Below are positions 39,352 to 48,089 of a DNA stretch of 64,000 nucleotides, one piece after another. Under the pieces are notes generated by a model. The model searched no databases, was not told the origin of the DNA, and was given only the letters and a program-made list of their open reading frames with translations. This DNA is from Pandoraea bronchicola (GTDB lineage: Bacteria > Pseudomonadota > Gammaproteobacteria > Burkholderiales > Burkholderiaceae): contig NZ_CABPST010000004.1 in the NCBI RefSeq assembly GCF_902459805.1, forward strand, positions 1 through 64,000, given 5' to 3'. The position numbers were made by a program, and so were the translations under genes. Position 1 is the stretch's first letter; each line of letters starts with the position of its first letter.

Positions 39352-39554
39352 GGATCAAAAGAATCGATTCGTGAACAAAAGTTCCGTCAGCCCGATGGCA
39401 ACACGGTCAATGCAAAACCTTGCCGCCATCACGTGACACACCAGTCATTGCCGGCTCATGGGAGACCGGCCCGGCATGCCGTGGGATGGGCAGCACAATA
39501 CCACGAGCGCCCGGCGGTGCGGCAGGCGGACGCCGGGCATTGCCATGCGGCCAG

Positions 39555-40520
39555 TCAGGTCGACAGCGTCGCCCCCGGCGGCGTGTGCGCCACGCTCCGC
39601 GCCGTCTCGAGAAAGCCTTCGAGCACCGGCGTGACTTCCGCGGTACGCCAAAGCAAGCCCGTCTCGATCAGCGTGCTCGTCTCGCGCAGCGCACGATAGG
39701 TCACCCCGGTGCGCCGCAGGTGACATAGCGACTGCGGCACCAGCGCTACCCCCATGCCCGCAGACACCAGACTCACGATGGTCTGCATCTGAATCGCCTC
39801 TTGCCCCACGCGTGGCGTGAGGCCAAGCGCGGCATAGCATCCCATGATGATGTCGTAGAACGCCGGCGCCACACGACGCGGGAAGATGACAAGCGGCTCG
39901 TCGGCAAAGTCGGCCAGACTTACTGGCTCCCCCGGCTCACCTGGCTCACCCGGCTCACCCGACCGATCGTGCTGACCGTCGGGATCGCCCCCGCGACCGG
40001 CGGGCAGTGCCAGCATCAGCGGCTCTCGCATGATGGGCAGATACGAGAGTTCATTGGCGTAACGCGCGGGCACAGGCGGAATGAACAGACCCGCGTCGAT
40101 GCGGCCGTCCATCAGCGCTTCGACCTGCACGTCGCTGGTGGCTTCGAGCAGTTGCAGGCGCACCCGCGGGTAGCGCTCGCCGAACTCGCGCAGCAGCGGC
40201 GGCAGAATGCCGTAGTCCGCCGTCGAGACGAAACCCAGCGAGAGCGTTCCCACCTCGCCGTGCGCCAGGCCCTGGGCGAGTGCGGGCAGTGCGTCAGCGT
40301 CCGCCAGAATGCGCCGCACCTCGGGCAGCAGTTGCCGGCCGACGGCCGTGAGCTCGACCGACCGGTTGGTCCGCACGAACAACGGTGCGCCCAGCGACGC
40401 CTCCAATGCCCGGATCTGCTGCGAAAGCGGCGGCTGCGTCATCGACAGACGCTGGGCGGCGCGTCCGAAATGACGCTCTTCGGCCACCGCGACGAAGTAC
40501 CGAAATTGACGGAGATCCAT
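39555..40520 (-). CDS. LysR-family transcriptional regulator divergent from ilvD
   Basis: A 321-residue regulator of the CatR/CbnR-like group. MDLRQFRYFVAVAEERHFGRAA starts the winged HTH, and the effector-binding domain runs from about 90 to 300 (GTLSLGFVSTADYGILPPLL). Between two effector-domain strands is an insert ending in a Gly-Glu-Pro repeated four times (about 187-199), encoded by a 9-bp tandem repeat. It is divergent from ilvD with a perfect inverted repeat in the 198-bp gap, so it probably controls ilvD and itself. Confidence 0.9.
   Translation of the reverse strand: MDLRQFRYFVAVAEERHFGRAAQRLSMTQPPLSQQIRALEASLGAPLFVRTNRSVELTAVGRQLLPEVRRILADADALPALAQGLAHGEVGTLSLGFVSTADYGILPPLLREFGERYPRVRLQLLEATSDVQVEALMDGRIDAGLFIPPVPARYANELSYLPIMREPLMLALPAGRGGDPDGQHDRSGEPGEPGEPGEPVSLADFADEPLVIFPRRVAPAFYDIIMGCYAALGLTPRVGQEAIQMQTIVSLVSAGMGVALVPQSLCHLRRTGVTYRALRETSTLIETGLLWRTAEVTPVLEGFLETARSVAHTPPGATLST
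39925..39960. repeat. 9-bp tandem repeat (4 units) inside the LysR gene
   Basis: Four in-frame copies of GGCTCACCC (first copy GGCTCCCCC, second ending T) encode Gly-Glu-Pro four times on the minus strand. Copy-number change would lengthen or shorten the protein by three residues per unit without breaking the frame. Confidence 0.85.
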
Positions 40521-40544
40521 GATATGTTTTTCGACTTAATCCGA

Positions 40545-40563
40545 GTCAAATAATATATTTGAC
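40545..40563. promoter_or_regulatory. Perfect inverted repeat between LysR gene and ilvD
   Basis: GTCAAATA-ATA-TATTTGAC, two exact 8-bp arms with a 3-bp spacer, 25 bp upstream of the LysR start. It contains the T-N11-A spacing of LysR sites and overlaps the likely LysR promoter, as expected for an autoregulatory operator. Confidence 0.65.
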
Positions 40564-40718
40564 AAGCATTCAAGGAAAGACGAATCTTGACGTCCGGCCG
40601 ACACTGGCGCGAGCGCGGCGTTGGCGGCGTTGCCCGCGAGCGCGCGAATCCAGTCTGAATAAAGCCTGGCGGCCCCGAATTTCGTTCATCCCACAAGCAC
40701 AGCGTTTCAGAGACGACC

Positions 40719-42587
40719 ATGCCTCAATACCGTTCCCGCACCTCGACCCACGGCCGCAACATGGCCGGCGCCCGCGCCCTGTGGCGTGCCACCGGCATGA
40801 AAGACGACGACTTCGGCAAGCCGATCATCGCCGTGGTGAACTCCTTCACGCAGTTCGTACCGGGTCACGTTCACCTGCGCGATCTGGGCGCCATCGTGGC
40901 CAAGGAGATCGAGGCGGCCGGCGGCGTGGCCAAGGAATTCAACACCATTGCCGTGGACGACGGCATCGCCATGGGTCACGGCGGCATGCTGTACTCGTTG
41001 CCGTCGCGTGAGCTGATCGCCGACTCGGTGGAATACATGGTCAACGCGCACTGCGCCGACGCCATGGTCTGCATCTCCAACTGCGACAAGATCACCCCGG
41101 GCATGCTCATGGCCGCAATGCGCCTGAACATTCCGGTCGTGTTCGTCTCGGGTGGCCCGATGGAAGCGGGCAAGGTCAAGTCGGGCGACGGTCAGGTGAT
41201 CGCCAAGATCGACCTGATCGATGCCATGATCAAGGCTGCCGATCCGAAGGTGAGCGACGCCGAAGTTGCCGAAGTCGAACGCAGCGCCTGCCCGACGTGC
41301 GGTTCGTGCTCGGGCATGTTCACCGCCAACTCGATGAACTGCCTGACCGAAGCCATCGGTCTCGCCCTGCCGGGCAATGGCACCATCGTCGCCACGCACG
41401 CCTGGCGCCGCGGGTTGTTCGAACAAGCCGGCCGCCTCGTGGTCGATCTGTGCCGCCGTTACTATCAGGAAGACGATCTCTCGGTCCTGCCGCGCAACGT
41501 CGCCACCAAGGCTGCCTTCGAGAACGCCATGGCGCTCGACGTCGCCATGGGCGGCTCGACCAACACGGTGCTGCACTTGCTTGCCGCCGCCCAGGAAGCG
41601 GGTGTCGACTTCACGATGTCCGACATCGATCGCATCTCGCGCAAGGTGCCGTGCCTGTGCAAGGCCGCACCGGCGACCGACAAGTACCACATCGAGGACG
41701 TGCATCGCGCGGGCGGCATCATCGGTATTCTGGGTGAACTCGCGCGCGGCGGTCTGCTCGACACGTCCTGCGGCAACGTACACAGTGGCACGCTCGGCGA
41801 GGCGATCGCCAAGTGGGACGTGGCCGGCGACGCGGGCGACAAGGCACACACGTTCTACAGCGCCGCCCCCGGTGGCGTGCCCACGACCATCGCGTTCAGC
41901 CAGTCGTCGACCTACCCGGCGCTCGACCTGAACCGCGAAACCGGTTGCATCCGCGACAAGGAACATGCCTATACGAAGGACGGCGGTCTGGCCGTGCTGT
42001 ACGGCAACCTCGCCGAGAAGGGCTGCATCGTGAAGACGGCAGGTGTGGACGAATCGCAATGGGTCTTCACCGGCCGTGCCCGCGTGTTCGAGAGCCAGGA
42101 CGACGCCGTCGAAGGCATTCTGGGTGACAAGGTGCAGCCGGGCGACGTGGTCGTGATCCGCTACGAAGGTCCGAAGGGCGGCCCGGGCATGCAGGAAATG
42201 CTGTACCCGACGTCGTACCTGAAGTCGAAGGGGCTGGGCAAGACCTGCGCCCTGTTCACGGATGGCCGCTTCTCGGGCGGTTCGTCGGGTCTGGTGATCG
42301 GCCACGCCTCGCCGGAAGCGGCGGAAGGCGGCACCATTGGCCTAGTCGAAGACGGCGACGTGATCGAGATCGACATCACCCAGCGCAAGATGCATCTGGC
42401 CGTGTCCGACGAAGAACTGGCTCGCCGCCGCGCCGCCATGGAAGCCCGTGGCGACAAGGCATGGCAGCCGGTGGATCGTCAGCGCGTGGTCTCGCAGGCG
42501 CTGCAGGCTTATGCGGCACTGGCCACCTCGGCCGACCGCGGCGCCGTGCGCGACCTGTCGCAACTGAAGCTGGGCAAGCGCGGCTGA
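40719..42587 (+). CDS. ilvD: Dihydroxy-acid dehydratase, long E. coli-type
   Basis: A 622-residue IlvD/Edd-family enzyme. Iron-sulfur ligands are visible in [10 protein letters not shown] (Cys122) and [12 protein letters not shown] (Cys191/194/197), and the Mg/active-site region is [15 protein letters not shown] near the C-terminus. The segment equivalent to the third cysteine of short-type enzymes reads [10 protein letters not shown] and has no Cys. The length and motifs are those of the E. coli [4Fe-4S] enzyme. It makes the 2-oxo acid precursors of valine, leucine and isoleucine. Its stop codon lies in the first unit of a 13-bp repeat. Confidence 0.96.
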   Translation: MPQYRSRTSTHGRNMAGARALWRATGMKDDDFGKPIIAVVNSFTQFVPGHVHLRDLGAIVAKEIEAAGGVAKEFNTIAVDDGIAMGHGGMLYSLPSRELIADSVEYMVNAHCADAMVCISNCDKITPGMLMAAMRLNIPVVFVSGGPMEAGKVKSGDGQVIAKIDLIDAMIKAADPKVSDAEVAEVERSACPTCGSCSGMFTANSMNCLTEAIGLALPGNGTIVATHAWRRGLFEQAGRLVVDLCRRYYQEDDLSVLPRNVATKAAFENAMALDVAMGGSTNTVLHLLAAAQEAGVDFTMSDIDRISRKVPCLCKAAPATDKYHIEDVHRAGGIIGILGELARGGLLDTSCGNVHSGTLGEAIAKWDVAGDAGDKAHTFYSAAPGGVPTTIAFSQSSTYPALDLNRETGCIRDKEHAYTKDGGLAVLYGNLAEKGCIVKTAGVDESQWVFTGRARVFESQDDAVEGILGDKVQPGDVVVIRYEGPKGGPGMQEMLYPTSYLKSKGLGKTCALFTDGRFSGGSSGLVIGHASPEAAEGGTIGLVEDGDVIEIDITQRKMHLAVSDEELARRRAAMEARGDKAWQPVDRQRVVSQALQAYAALATSADRGAVRDLSQLKLGKRG

Positions 42588-42633
42588 TCCTTCGGGCTGA
42601 TCCTTCGGGCTGATCGTTCGGGCTGATCGTTCG
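42582..42633. repeat. 13-bp tandem repeat, four units, at the 3' end of ilvD
   Basis: Units GGCTGATCCTTCG (twice) then GGCTGATCGTTCG (twice), exactly head-to-tail. The first unit contains the ilvD stop codon TGA; the others lie in the 271-bp gap before the second dehydratase gene. The gap otherwise holds the presumed promoter of that gene and no supportable frame. Confidence 0.92.
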
Positions 42634-42858
42634 ATTGGCAGCGCCACGTCTGAACGGGAGCGGCGGCACGCAGGATGGAATGACCGGCCGCTCCCGCGCA
42701 AGATTCGCAATGCAGTGACGTCGCAGTCCAGCAGCAATGACACCCGGCGGTGTGGTCGGATTTCCCCTCATGCCGCCAGCATGACAGCGTGATACAACAA
42801 CGTTTGTGCGCAACGCTGCGGTCGCCGGTGGCGTGGCACATCCCCACAGGAGACCGTC

Positions 42859-44532
42859 ATGGCATTCAACCGTCGTTCGCGAAATGTCACGCAAGGCGTG
42901 GCGCGCTCGCCCAATCGCTCGATGTACTACGCGCTGGGCTACAAGGAAGAAGACTTCGACAATCCGATGATCGGCGTGGCCAACGGCCACTCGACGATCA
43001 CCCCGTGCAACGCGGGGCTGCAACGTCTCGCCGATGCTGCGGTCGACGCCATCAAGACCCATCAGGCCAATCCGCAGACCTTCGGCACCCCCACCATTTC
43101 CGACGGCATGTCGATGGGCACGGAGGGCATGAAGTACTCGCTCGTCTCGCGCGAAGTCATCGCCGACTGTATCGAGACTGCCGTGCAGGGGCAGTGGATG
43201 GATGGCGTGGTCGTGATCGGTGGCTGCGACAAGAACATGCCGGGCGGCATGATCGCACTGGCCCGCATCAATGTGCCGGGCATCTACGTCTACGGCGGCA
43301 CCATCAAGCCCGGCCACTGGAAAGGCAAGGATCTCACCATCGTCTCGTCGTTCGAGGCCGTAGGCGAATTCACGGCCGGCCGCATGACCGAGGCCGATTT
43401 CAAGGGCATCGAGCAGAACGCCTGTCCGTCGACAGGTTCCTGCGGCGGCATGTACACGGCCAACACGATGAGTTCGTCGTTCGAGGCGCTGGGCATGTCG
43501 CTGCTGTATTCGTCGACGATGGCCAATCCCGATCAGGAAAAGGTCGACTCTGCCGCCGAATCGGCACGTGTACTGATCGAGGCCGTCAAAAAAGACATCA
43601 AGCCGCGTGACATCATCACGCGCAAGTCCATCGAGAACGCCGTGGCACTCATCATGGCCACGGGCGGCTCCACCAACGCCGTGCTGCACTATCTCGCCAT
43701 CGCGCACGCCGCCGATGTCGAATGGAGCATCGAGGACTTCGAACGCATTCGGGCGCGCGTGCCGGTCATCTGCGACCTGAAGCCGTCGGGCAAGTATGTG
43801 GCGACGGATCTGCACAAGGCAGGCGGCATTCCGCAAGTGCTCAAGATTCTGCTCGATGCCGGTCTGCTGCACGGCGACTGCCTGACGATCACCGGCAGCA
43901 CCATCGCCGAAGCACTGAAGGACGTGCCGTCGGTGCCGCGCGCCGATCAACACGTCATCTTCCCGATCGACCGCGCACTCTACAAGGAAGGCCATCTCGC
44001 GATCCTCAAGGGCAATCTGGCCGAGGATGGCGCCGTGGCGAAAATCACCGGCCTGAAAAATCCGGTCATCACGGGCCCGGCGCGCGTGTTCGACGACGAG
44101 CAAAGCGCGATGGACGCGATCCTCACCGACAAGATCCAATCGGGCGACATCCTCGTGCTGCGCTATCTCGGCCCGAAGGGGGGGCCAGGCATGCCGGAGA
44201 TGCTCGCCCCGACCTCGGCCATCATCGGCAAGGGACTGGGCGAAACGGTCGGCTTCATCACCGACGGCCGGTTCTCGGGCGGCACATGGGGCATGGTGGT
44301 CGGACACGTTGCACCGGAAGCGTTCGTCGGCGGCACCATTGCCCTCGTGCACGAAGGCGACTCGATCACCATCGACGCACACAAGCTGCTGCTGCAACTG
44401 AATGTGCCGGATGACGAACTCGCGCGCCGTCGCGCTGCGTGGAAAGCCCCGGCACCTCGATACACGCGAGGGGTGCTGGCGAAGTACGCGGCGCTGGCCC
44501 AACCGGCCAACAAGGGCGGCGCAACGGGCTGA
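42859..44532 (+). CDS. Dihydroxy-acid dehydratase, short three-cysteine type (second paralogue)
   Basis: A 557-residue IlvD/Edd-family enzyme beginning [20 protein letters not shown]. Three cluster cysteines can be placed: Cys50 (STITPCNAG), Cys123 ([10 protein letters not shown]) and Cys195 ([16 protein letters not shown]). This three-Cys set is that of the [2Fe-2S] dehydratases of mycobacteria, cyanobacteria and plants. The active-site loop [15 protein letters not shown] is intact. It probably duplicates branched-chain dihydroxyacid dehydration with a more oxygen-tolerant cluster; a sugar-acid substrate is the alternative. It ends at a strong terminator. Confidence 0.9.
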   Translation: MAFNRRSRNVTQGVARSPNRSMYYALGYKEEDFDNPMIGVANGHSTITPCNAGLQRLADAAVDAIKTHQANPQTFGTPTISDGMSMGTEGMKYSLVSREVIADCIETAVQGQWMDGVVVIGGCDKNMPGGMIALARINVPGIYVYGGTIKPGHWKGKDLTIVSSFEAVGEFTAGRMTEADFKGIEQNACPSTGSCGGMYTANTMSSSFEALGMSLLYSSTMANPDQEKVDSAAESARVLIEAVKKDIKPRDIITRKSIENAVALIMATGGSTNAVLHYLAIAHAADVEWSIEDFERIRARVPVICDLKPSGKYVATDLHKAGGIPQVLKILLDAGLLHGDCLTITGSTIAEALKDVPSVPRADQHVIFPIDRALYKEGHLAILKGNLAEDGAVAKITGLKNPVITGPARVFDDEQSAMDAILTDKIQSGDILVLRYLGPKGGPGMPEMLAPTSAIIGKGLGETVGFITDGRFSGGTWGMVVGHVAPEAFVGGTIALVHEGDSITIDAHKLLLQLNVPDDELARRRAAWKAPAPRYTRGVLAKYAALAQPANKGGATG

Positions 44533-44552
44533 TTCCGAGCACGCCGCGTATG

Positions 44553-44591
44553 ACGGCACGTCCTGCCCGCAAGGGCAGACGTGCCGTTTTT
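44553..44591 (+). terminator. Terminator of the second dehydratase gene
   Basis: A long bulged hairpin: ACGGCACGT, one bulged C, CTGCCC, loop GCAA, then GGGCAG and ACGTGCCGT followed by TTTT. It starts 20 bp after the stop. Confidence 0.93.
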
Positions 44592-44738
44592 CATGCGTGG
44601 CTCACAGACACGGAACGCGCTACAATCCGCGCATTCGGGCCGGGGGTCCGTCGGCTCAGGTCTCGTCACCGGACGGCACCTCAACACCTCCACGCCTCCA
44701 TGCACCTTTGCGCATTTTCTCTGACGTGAAGTGTTCTT

Positions 44739-45056
44739 ATGCCGCATAAGCCGACCGCACCGGCCCGCCCGAAGCCGAGCAAATTCCGCGCGACATACTG
44801 GGCGGCTTTGGCCCTGGGCCCCCCATTGCAGGGATGCACGCTGCATGGCGCTCCCGCCCGCGAGATCTTCGGCGCGTACTTCCCTCTCTGGCTTCTGGGC
44901 GGCGTCATCGGCCTGTTCGCCGCGTTGCTCGCGCATCGCATCGGCGTTGCAATGCGATGGACACAAATCGTGCCCCTCCAACTCTGCGTCTGTTTGTCGA
45001 TCGGTGTCACGGTGGCGGTACTCGTCTGGCTCGCGGGAACAGGACAGTTGCTATGA
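44739..45056 (+). CDS. YtcA-family small membrane lipoprotein of an efflux operon
   Basis: A 105-residue protein. It has a basic N-terminus, then a hydrophobic stretch with a lipobox-like LQGC (Cys about 33), followed by the YtcA-type GAPAREIFGAYFPLWLLGG and two hydrophobic segments. Such proteins accompany HlyD/FUSC pumps; their job is unknown, perhaps pump assembly. The stop overlaps the HlyD start (ATGA), indicating tight coupling. Confidence 0.78.
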   Translation: MPHKPTAPARPKPSKFRATYWAALALGPPLQGCTLHGAPAREIFGAYFPLWLLGGVIGLFAALLAHRIGVAMRWTQIVPLQLCVCLSIGVTVAVLVWLAGTGQLL

Positions 45057-46102
45057 AAATGGCCGGCAAAAGCAAAGCCCCGCTCAAAGGGCGCCCGATC
45101 GCGCTGGCGATCATTCTGGTCGGCGTCATCGTCGCCGGCTACGCGTACTACCGCTCGTCCCAGTTCCCCTCGACAGATGACGCGGCCATCGATGCCGACG
45201 TCGTCCACGTCGCGACACCCGTTGGCGGGCGCATCGTCAGGCTCGCGGTGCAGGAGAACCAGCGCGTCGCCAAGGGCGACATCCTGTACGAAATCGACCC
45301 CGTTCCCTATCGCCTCGTGCTCGCGCAGGCGCAAGCCGATCTCGCGCTGGCACGCGCCTCACTCGACACACGGCAGAAGACCATCTACAACGAGCAGGCC
45401 AACGCCTCGATTGCTGACGACCAGACCGGCAAAGCGATGCATAACTACGCGCTCGCGACCCGCAATGTCGAGCGGCTGGCACCGCTTGCCGCCAAAGGCT
45501 ACGTGCCTCAACAGCAACTCGATCAGGCCCAAGTCGCACAGCGCGACGCCGAACTCTCGGTGAAGCAGGCGAAGGCGCAGAAGGCGGCCAGCGCCCAGAG
45601 CGTCGGCGACGAAGCGGGCGCACTGGCCACCGTCCGTGCGCGCGAAGCCGCTGTCGCACTTGCGCAGCACAACCTCGACGATACGGTTGTGCGCGCCCCG
45701 CAGAACGGTTACGTGACGGGCCTTTCTGTACTCGCCGGAGAAACCGTCGCACCGAGCCAGTCGCTCTTTACGCTGGTGCATGCGGACGAATGGTTTGCCG
45801 TCGCCAACTTCCGCGAAGGTGCGCTGTCGCATATCCAGGTCGACGATTGTGCGACCGTCTACTCGATGATCGACCGAAGTCAGGCGATCACCGGCAAGGT
45901 CGTTGGCATCGGCGCAGGCATCTCCGACGCCGGGCGCATCAACCTGCCGCGCACACTGCCGATTGTCCAGTCGTCGGTGAATTGGGTACGCGTTGCGCAG
46001 CGCTTCCCGGTGCGCGTTCAACTCAATGAGCCAGCCGAGCGGCTAGTGCGGGTCGGCGCCAGCGCAGTCGTGGAGATCAGACATGGCGCCGCCTGCCGGT
46101 GA
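45053..46102 (+). CDS. HlyD-family periplasmic adaptor of a FUSC efflux pump (AaeA-like)
   Basis: A 349-residue protein with one N-terminal membrane anchor (IALAIILVGVIVAGYAYY), then a biotinyl-lipoyl-like half (DAAIDADVVHVATPVGGRIVRL), a coiled-coil hairpin (about 90-200, Ala/Gln-rich) and the returning half (VVRAPQNGYVTGLSVLAGETV). It should bridge the inner-membrane FUSC protein to the outer-membrane channel. It overlaps the previous gene by 4 bp and the next by 20 bp. A far longer upstream in-frame opening is rejected since it would overlap the YtcA gene. Confidence 0.92.
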   Translation: MKMAGKSKAPLKGRPIALAIILVGVIVAGYAYYRSSQFPSTDDAAIDADVVHVATPVGGRIVRLAVQENQRVAKGDILYEIDPVPYRLVLAQAQADLALARASLDTRQKTIYNEQANASIADDQTGKAMHNYALATRNVERLAPLAAKGYVPQQQLDQAQVAQRDAELSVKQAKAQKAASAQSVGDEAGALATVRAREAAVALAQHNLDDTVVRAPQNGYVTGLSVLAGETVAPSQSLFTLVHADEWFAVANFREGALSHIQVDDCATVYSMIDRSQAITGKVVGIGAGISDAGRINLPRTLPIVQSSVNWVRVAQRFPVRVQLNEPAERLVRVGASAVVEIRHGAACR

Positions 46103-48089
46103 TCTGCGGCGTCCCGGGCTCGACGATCTGCGGAAGTGGCTCGCGCCATTTCCAGGACGAGCCGCTACGGCAACCCGGGTCGCACTCATCTGCGCGCTGA
46201 CGACGCTCGTCACCGCCGCATACGGCACGCCCGAGGCCGCGCTCTCGGCCTATGTGGTCTTTTTCCTGATCCGTCCCGACCGTGTCACGAGCATCGTTAC
46301 CAGCGCGGCGATGCTCGTGCTGGTGAGCATTATCATCGGCTTCGTGCTGTTGGTAGCAACGCTCGTACTGGACGACCCCATGGCGCGGGTCGCTTCCATC
46401 GCGGGGCTATCGGCAGCGCTGTTGTTCATCACGTCCGCCAGCAAGCTGCGCCCGGTCGGCGCGATTATCGCGATGATCGTCGGATTCGCGCTCGACAAGC
46501 TCGGCAGCGTGCCGCTCGGAGAGGTTGCCACGCGCGCACTGCTGTATGCGTGGCTGATGGTCGCCATCCCGATTGGCGCCGCCGTCTGCGTGCAACTTGC
46601 CGTCGGCCCCTCGCCGCGCAAGCTCGCAGGCAACGAACTCGCGAAACGCCTGCGACTCGCAGCCCGTATGCTGCGCGATCCGGATACCCCCCGCGATGCG
46701 CTCGACGCCTGCCTGAGTGCGGGTGACGAAGCGCTCGGCAAGTGGCTCAAAGTCTCGGTTCTCGAAGGCTCGTCGGCACGCGCTGACGCTGCGGCGTTGC
46801 GGCAGGCCGCGTCGGCCACGTTCGCCGTTCTGGTGGCCGCCGATCTGATCGGCCGGGAGCGTGGCGCCCGGCTGCCGGCCGCGTTTCTCGAACCGCTGGC
46901 GAGTACGATTGAGCGCATGGCGCAAATGCTCGAGGCTGGGGGCTACCCGGTCGACATCGAACTGTCGCTACCGCCATCCGATAGGCTCGCACCACTGGCG
47001 CGCGTGGCCGTCAGCGATCTGAGCAACGCGATCAAAGGCTTCGCCGTGGTGACGCAGGAGGCCGCCCCTGAGGTCAAACCGCAGGCGCACGGCGGTTTCT
47101 TCCTTCCCGACGCATTCTCCAATCCGGACCACGTCCGGTACGCGCTCAAAACCACGGTAGCCGCCATGATCTGCTACCTGCTGTACTCGCTGCTGGACTG
47201 GCCCGGCATTCATACCTGTTTCATCACCGTCTATATCGTGTCGCTGGGCACGACCGCCGAAACCGTTGAAAAGCTGATGCTGCGCATCGCCGGATGTCTC
47301 GCCGGCGCGCTGGCGGGCACGGCGATGATCGTGTTCGTGATGCCCACGCTCACCACGATTACCGGTCTGCTCAGTGTTGTCGCCATCGGCACGTGGCTGT
47401 CGGCGTGGATCGCGTTTGGCTCGCCGCGCATCGGATACGCTGGCTTCCAGATCGCGTTCGCCTTCCTCCTGTGTGTGGTGCAAGGCCCCGCGCCTGCGTT
47501 CGATCTGACGATTGCACGTGATCGCACCATCGGTATCCTGCTGGGCAATGTCGTCGTCTATCTGATCTTCACCCGGGTGTGGCCCGTGAGCGTCGCCGCG
47601 CGTGTCGATGCCGGACTTCCCGAGTTGCGGCAACGCTGGGCAACCTTGACGGCGATTTCCTCCGCCAGCCTCCGGCGCGCACAAGCCGCAGGGGCAATGG
47701 CCCGTCGCAGCGCGCTGCAAGACGACATTGCGCTGACGCACTACGAACCGTCCTGGGTGCGTCCTGCGGCGCGCTGGAAGGTGGCGCGCAAGCGGGCGCT
47801 GGCAGAACTCCAGGCGCTCGAAGGACCGATGGTCTTGCTCGCCGAACGGCATCCCGGCGACACCGGCATCGACGCCTGGTTAAGGCGACTTGACGTCGAC
47901 GGCGGCGGACTCGGCAGCCCGGCGACACGCCACGCGCCTGCCGCCCTCGTTGAAGCATCTGGCTCATCGCCCGCCGATCAGGAGCGTCTGTCGTTGCTGA
48001 TGCTTGGCGACTCGCGCCTTACCCAACTCGACCATGCCGCGCGTGACGATGACGTGGCGAAGGAGCGTGTTCCTCATGCGCCGGCTTGA
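46083..48089 (+). CDS. FUSC-family inner-membrane efflux transporter (AaeB-like)
   Basis: A 668-residue protein with two membrane blocks. The first is about residues 30-165 (for example VLVSIIIGFVLLVATLVL) and the second about 350-500 (ALKTTVAAMICYLLYSLLDWPG, then GCLAGALAGTAMIVFVMP). They are separated by a large cytoplasmic region and followed by a hydrophilic tail, the plan of aromatic-acid/fusaric-acid resistance pumps. It exports small aromatic or weak acids with its HlyD and NodT partners; the substrate cannot be read. Its start lies within the HlyD gene. Confidence 0.9.
   Translation: MAPPAGDLRRPGLDDLRKWLAPFPGRAATATRVALICALTTLVTAAYGTPEAALSAYVVFFLIRPDRVTSIVTSAAMLVLVSIIIGFVLLVATLVLDDPMARVASIAGLSAALLFITSASKLRPVGAIIAMIVGFALDKLGSVPLGEVATRALLYAWLMVAIPIGAAVCVQLAVGPSPRKLAGNELAKRLRLAARMLRDPDTPRDALDACLSAGDEALGKWLKVSVLEGSSARADAAALRQAASATFAVLVAADLIGRERGARLPAAFLEPLASTIERMAQMLEAGGYPVDIELSLPPSDRLAPLARVAVSDLSNAIKGFAVVTQEAAPEVKPQAHGGFFLPDAFSNPDHVRYALKTTVAAMICYLLYSLLDWPGIHTCFITVYIVSLGTTAETVEKLMLRIAGCLAGALAGTAMIVFVMPTLTTITGLLSVVAIGTWLSAWIAFGSPRIGYAGFQIAFAFLLCVVQGPAPAFDLTIARDRTIGILLGNVVVYLIFTRVWPVSVAARVDAGLPELRQRWATLTAISSASLRRAQAAGAMARRSALQDDIALTHYEPSWVRPAARWKVARKRALAELQALEGPMVLLAERHPGDTGIDAWLRRLDVDGGGLGSPATRHAPAALVEASGSSPADQERLSLLMLGDSRLTQLDHAARDDDVAKERVPHAPA

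Noticed and set aside
42376-44559. A 727-codon open frame opposite the second IlvD gene
   Set aside because: It mirrors the high-GC codon bias of a strongly conserved gene, has no family motif, and its content is a shadow rich in Arg/His.
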